A stretch of 64,000 nt of DNA from Clostridiales bacterium. GTDB taxonomy: Bacteria; Bacillota; Clostridia; Lachnospirales; WQUN01. Positions 61,881-64,000 of this stretch are shown here, piece after piece. The stretch covers positions 1 to 64,000 of the forward strand of contig JAISVZ010000035.1 of the NCBI GenBank assembly GCA_031271295.1, written 5' to 3'. Position 1 is the first letter of the stretch, and every line of letters begins with the position of its first letter. The notes beneath the pieces were generated by a model that searched no databases, was not told where the DNA came from, and saw only the letters and a list, made by a program, of their open reading frames with translations. The position numbers and the translations under genes were made by a program.

Positions 61881-64000
61881 ATGTTTGACAGCAAAAATTC
61901 GCAAAGAAACTCAACTTTGGTAAAAGAATACTTTAAGCGTGCAAAAAAGCTAAGGCTTGGCGCGTCCGCAGACATCATTACTTCTATTTGGAATTCATTC
62001 GCAGGCGTAAGGGGAATGAGTATTAACACTGATTTATTAAGTACATATCCCAACCGGTTAGGGGATTTTAACAAGGCGTTTAAAGATTTGTGCGGGTACG
62101 ATACCTCAAAGTGCGAAATACTTGACGATTTTTTTTGCCCGAAAATGATTTCCGCCTTAAACTCATTTTTTGAAAAGCGGGAAACGGAGCGAATCCGCAG
62201 GGAATGCGAGCTTATTATGCAATGCTCTTATTCTTATTCGCTGTATCGCCCCTCTTACCGTTCGCGGTATGCGGCAAATTATATAGATTTATTTTTCTAT
62301 GCTTTCGGCAACGCAATTAATTTTGTAACTCTGGGCTTACCTTTGGAAGAGGCAATGAAAATTAAACAGTCGGATTTTAGCCGTTATTCCAATAACGCGA
62401 ATAATACTGCGGATTTTCTTCCGGATTTTTCAAACCATATTGCGCTTGCTCTGCAAGACGGTAACGAAGCGGTTTTCGATTTGGTGCAAGAGGCGATATA
62501 TGGCGATAACAGCGAAATTACGCTAAACCATGATATTATAAAAGGCATTGTAAAGAGCGGAAACAGCCGCGCGCTTGAACTTTTGGGCAAACTTTTGCTG
62601 GCGGCAAAAGCTCAGGAGGGGCTAAGGCAGTCTATTCTTGAAACGTGCGACAGCGGAACAATTGAAAGCCATATTTATTTTATAAGGATGATTCTTGAAA
62701 ATGATCTGTGCCGTTTTTCGTCCGTTATCCGCGCGTTTGATACGTGGTCGGGCTTGGGTTTCGGCGATATGAAGCAAAAAGCGGCGGAAAAATGTATGTC
62801 GCTTGCGCTTAAATATTTAACGGATAAAAATGAAATTGAAAAAGGAATTGCTTCTAAGGATACAACGGAAATTTATTTGGCGTTATGGGCAATTTCCTGC
62901 CGCGATGTTATAAGCGCAACCGAAAGCAGCCGGAAGCTAATTGAAAGCCCCGAAAAATACAAACGGCTTGTTGGCTGGTATTTTGTAACACATACAAACG
63001 GAGTTTCGTTTCGCCACAATATTGCGGTAAATTATTTGCATGTGCGCGACGCCGAGGAATTGGCGTGGGTTTGCGAAAACCTGCATGTAAACGGCAACGC
63101 GAACTCTTATTACTATTTTAAACCGGAAAATCCGTTAGGGTTAAAAAAATATTACGACAGCATATATCCGAAGGAAAAACTTGAACGCGCGGCTTTGTTT
63201 GATAAATTGGCGGAAATTGCGGAGTTTATCGGCAAAAAGGAAAAAATGTTTGAGCAGAGCGTTTTTCCGTGGTACACGCAAAAGTTAAGCGTTTCGCAGC
63301 CAATAGGCGTTATGATATCGCTGGCGGCTTACGATTTTTCAGCCGAATTAATACTGAAGTTAGAAAAATTCATCTCGCTTATGGATACCGACGGGCGTTT
63401 GTTTTACTACACCAAACTTTTGAATTTCAGAAATTTGCGGCACAGAGAAATTTTGCTGGAGGGTTTGTCCGATAAAAGCGTAAAAGTGCGCGAGCGTATT
63501 GTGGAAATATTAAATAACGCGCCTTTGTTATTAACCGAGATGGAATCTATCGCCGAAAAGCTTTCCACTCAAAGCTCCGCGCTGCGTAAAAGTTTTATCG
63601 GCTTATTAAAAAACCAAAACAAACGGCTCATAGACCCCGCTATTCAAAAATTATTGGATTCTCAGGATAAAAACCGGTTAATTGCGGGTGTGGAACTGGT
63701 TGAAATTTTTTCGAAGGATAACGAAGGTTTTGCCATAAAGTATTACGATAAACTTGCCGCAATAAAAGCATCCGAGAAAACGCCGCAGGATGTATTTAAG
63801 CTTATTGAAAAAATTACGCAAACCTATCAAGGCGAGGACGAATTTAACGAAAATAACGGATATGGTTTATTCAATCCCGCTTCCGGAGTTTTTTCATATC
63901 CGGCATACGAGGCAAAGCGTCCTGCTGTGGTATCTTTAGGAGGTAACGAACTTAAATCCCGTATTGTGCCGGATGAAAACGAAGTTGAGGCGCTGTACCT
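61881..64000 (+). CDS. Large alpha-solenoid protein, possibly DUF5724/DUF4132 (MolR-like) family, 3' end outside window
   Basis: The frame runs without a stop from ATG 61881 to the window edge (706 codons visible); GGAGG lies 6 nt upstream. The sequence is almost entirely helical with HEAT-like periodicity, for example REILLEGLSDKSVKVRERIV and ESIAEKLSTQSSALRKSF. A run FEQSVFPWYTQKLSVSQPIG breaks the pattern near residue 458. This composition and the small partner upstream suggest the DUF5724/DUF4132 group (relatives of E. coli MolR/YehI), whose genes often cluster with a MoxR-type AAA ATPase and a VWA protein. That assignment is tentative. What follows beyond the window would decide it. Confidence 0.6.
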   Translation, partial: MFDSKNSQRNSTLVKEYFKRAKKLRLGASADIITSIWNSFAGVRGMSINTDLLSTYPNRLGDFNKAFKDLCGYDTSKCEILDDFFCPKMISALNSFFEKRETERIRRECELIMQCSYSYSLYRPSYRSRYAANYIDLFFYAFGNAINFVTLGLPLEEAMKIKQSDFSRYSNNANNTADFLPDFSNHIALALQDGNEAVFDLVQEAIYGDNSEITLNHDIIKGIVKSGNSRALELLGKLLLAAKAQEGLRQSILETCDSGTIESHIYFIRMILENDLCRFSSVIRAFDTWSGLGFGDMKQKAAEKCMSLALKYLTDKNEIEKGIASKDTTEIYLALWAISCRDVISATESSRKLIESPEKYKRLVGWYFVTHTNGVSFRHNIAVNYLHVRDAEELAWVCENLHVNGNANSYYYFKPENPLGLKKYYDSIYPKEKLERAALFDKLAEIAEFIGKKEKMFEQSVFPWYTQKLSVSQPIGVMISLAAYDFSAELILKLEKFISLMDTDGRLFYYTKLLNFRNLRHREILLEGLSDKSVKVRERIVEILNNAPLLLTEMESIAEKLSTQSSALRKSFIGLLKNQNKRLIDPAIQKLLDSQDKNRLIAGVELVEIFSKDNEGFAIKYYDKLAAIKASEKTPQDVFKLIEKITQTYQGEDEFNENNGYGLFNPASGVFSYPAYEAKRPAVVSLGGNELKSRIVPDENEVEALY

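Noticed and set aside
1-64000. tRNA or rRNA genes
   Set aside because: No cloverleaf with a TTCRANNC arm and no rRNA segments were found in the intergenic regions read on both strands; the only structural RNAs supported are ffs and the putative antisense RNA.

Overview
The window looks like the chromosome of a spore-forming-type Bacillota, most likely a member of the Clostridia. The signs are a large SRP RNA of the Bacillus/Clostridium scRNA type, a HelD helicase next to rpoC, a SpoIID-like/peptidoglycan-binding protein, a giant SLH-anchored surface protein, an AddA-type recombination nuclease and strong GGAGG ribosome binding sites. Nothing in the sequence allows a species call. Base composition is moderate, with lower-GC patches (CPBP protease, the ABC operon at 20.4-24.7 kb, PIN module, leuB) that look acquired or faster evolving.

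Layout. 0-3.6 kb: end of the str operon (fusA, tuf), a PlsC-like acyltransferase and ffs (SRP RNA, minus). 3.6-5.6 kb: a small accessory patch with a CPBP protease, a partial duplicate of the ffs 3' end, a DUF4258 gene broken by a ~100-bp palindromic element, and a strong promoter. 5.6-13.6 kb: rpoB-rpoC. 13.6-20.1 kb: a four-gene minus-strand run (UPF0210, pepD, AI-2E-family permease, helD) converging on rpoC. 20.1-24.9 kb: an ABC/FtsX export operon ending in a decayed ABC exporter. 25-31.7 kb: a two-gene signalling operon, a 1710-residue Ser/Thr kinase-ATPase-GAF-histidine kinase followed by a response regulator with an HD-GYP output. 32-36.3 kb: envelope and secreted proteins (small membrane protein, SpoIID/PG-binding protein, GH5 glycosidase). 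36.5-40.6 kb: PIN toxin-antitoxin pair, SH3-CAP secreted protein, FliK-like protein. 40.6-45 kb: leuB, a methyltransferase and a PcrA/UvrD helicase on the minus strand. 45-46.4 kb: a repeat-rich intergenic region holding a probable type I toxin-antitoxin locus, then two half-length TauE/SafE genes. 46.5-54.2 kb: a BrxD-like ATPase and BrxHI/Lhr-like helicase pair, convergent with addA. 54.3-61.1 kb: the 2207-residue surface protein. 61.3 kb to the end: a conserved 139-residue protein and the start of a large alpha-solenoid protein that runs off the window.

How the parts fit. The first 20 kb is mostly core information processing (translation, transcription, RNA polymerase recycling). The rest mixes surface and sensory functions with genome-defence-type modules: BrxD/BrxHI, AddA, PcrA, a PIN pair and the type I TA locus. 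Two themes recur. One is a short palindromic element (copies at 2277, 5036, 5698 and a fragment at 45224) sitting in the tuf 3' region, inside a DUF4258 gene and in the rpoB leader. The other is in-frame coding minisatellites in helD, addA, the FliK-like gene, the PG-binding gene and the S-layer gene.

The strongest candidate for an undescribed system is the locus at 45329-45652. It has two consensus promoters facing each other, a 29-codon hydrophobic ORF with an ideal ribosome binding site but an ATA in the start position, and a probable antisense RNA of about 129 nt overlapping its 3' end.
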